Source: Orobanche coerulescens
Lineage: Eukaryota > Streptophyta > Magnoliopsida > Lamiales > Orobanchaceae
Assembly (NCBI GenBank): GCA_033398695.1
Contig: CM065804.1
Span: 33,969,001-34,033,000, forward strand
Length of the DNA: 64,000 nt
Reading direction: 5' to 3'
Shown here: positions 63,832-64,000 of the stretch, piece by piece
Position numbering within the stretch: the first letter of the stretch is position 1
How the letters are laid out: each line of letters begins with the position of its first letter
Position numbers and translations under genes: made by a program
The notes under the pieces: model-generated
The model's database searches: none
What the model was told of the DNA's origin: nothing
Seen by the model: the letters and a program-made list of their open reading frames with translations, nothing else

Positions 63832-64000
63832 TACTCTCTCCGTCTCGCTCAAAGCTTTACACTTGCCACTTTTTTTGAATCTTAAAAAACTTTACATTTA
63901 TCACCTTTACGCAATCAAATCAAACAACCACTTTTTACTTTTTTTTAATATCCCTCACACTCATTATTACTTTTTAATTTCCAGCACACATTTATCATTA
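63832..64000. mobile_element. Stowaway-like MITE, left end
   Basis: TACTCTCTCCGTCTCGC (63832-63848) fits the Stowaway terminal repeat after a TA target site (consensus CTCCCTCCGTCC). The following AT-rich sequence runs to the window edge, so the right terminus is not visible. Confidence 0.6.

Overview
The window is a block of nested transposable elements from a flowering-plant genome, most likely a eudicot with a large repeat-rich genome. I see no intact host gene. The lineage call rests on Sirevirus-type Ty1-copia and chromovirus-type Ty3-gypsy retrotransposons, a plant CACTA transposon with an Ulp1-like protease gene, and fragments of ABCG and MFS transporter genes. The species cannot be told from the sequence.

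Layout, with names used in this annotation. S1 (1-7299, + strand) is the 3' part of a Sirevirus-like copia element: end of integrase, RT/RNase H, a long extra ORF and the 3' LTR. S1 sits in a broken LTR, G (7300-7757). From 7758 to 63451 lies low-copy sequence assigned mainly to a CACTA transposon, whose right terminus ends at 63451. It carries a decayed Ptta/En/Spm-type gene with a C-terminal Ulp1 domain (exons 46707-59199), an ABCG transporter fragment (62332-62886) and a minus-strand MFS transporter fragment (8136-8604).

Four retroelements are stacked inside one another within 8990-46196. Each boundary is supported by a 5-bp target-site duplication. A (copia, minus strand, 8990-46196, GTTCT) contains B (gag-only copia, 11824-39751, CCGTT/TCGTT) in its extra ORF. 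B contains C (gypsy-like, coding-poor, 15634-39136, ATTAG) in its 5' LTR. C contains D (no coding capacity, 24220-33315, CTAGC) in its 3' LTR. A 5.9-kb tandem duplication crossing A, B and C boundaries lies at 10981-22784 and has a templated 29-bp junction. To the right, E (chromovirus, minus strand, 46889-56331, AAGGA) interrupts the CACTA gene, and F (59256-61856, ATACT) is a solo LTR. After the CACTA terminus come a short unassigned stretch and the start of a Stowaway-like MITE.

The most unusual theme is cis-regulatory. LTRs of copia elements A, B and G and of gypsy-type elements C, D, E and F each hold a dense cluster of short GC-rich palindromes. Except in F, where no good TATA box is seen, the cluster lies just upstream, in the direction of transcription, of a TATA box. 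Each group uses its own word: TAGCGTGCGCTA in A, B and C, TTACGGCCGTAA in D, CGACCGTGTC with its inverse in E, and GTGCCGCGGCAC in F and G. In A the same palindrome-plus-TATA layout recurs internally, just upstream of the extra ORF, which suggests an internal promoter. No gene here appears functional, since every pol or transposase reading frame is interrupted; the longest uninterrupted frame is the gag of B.
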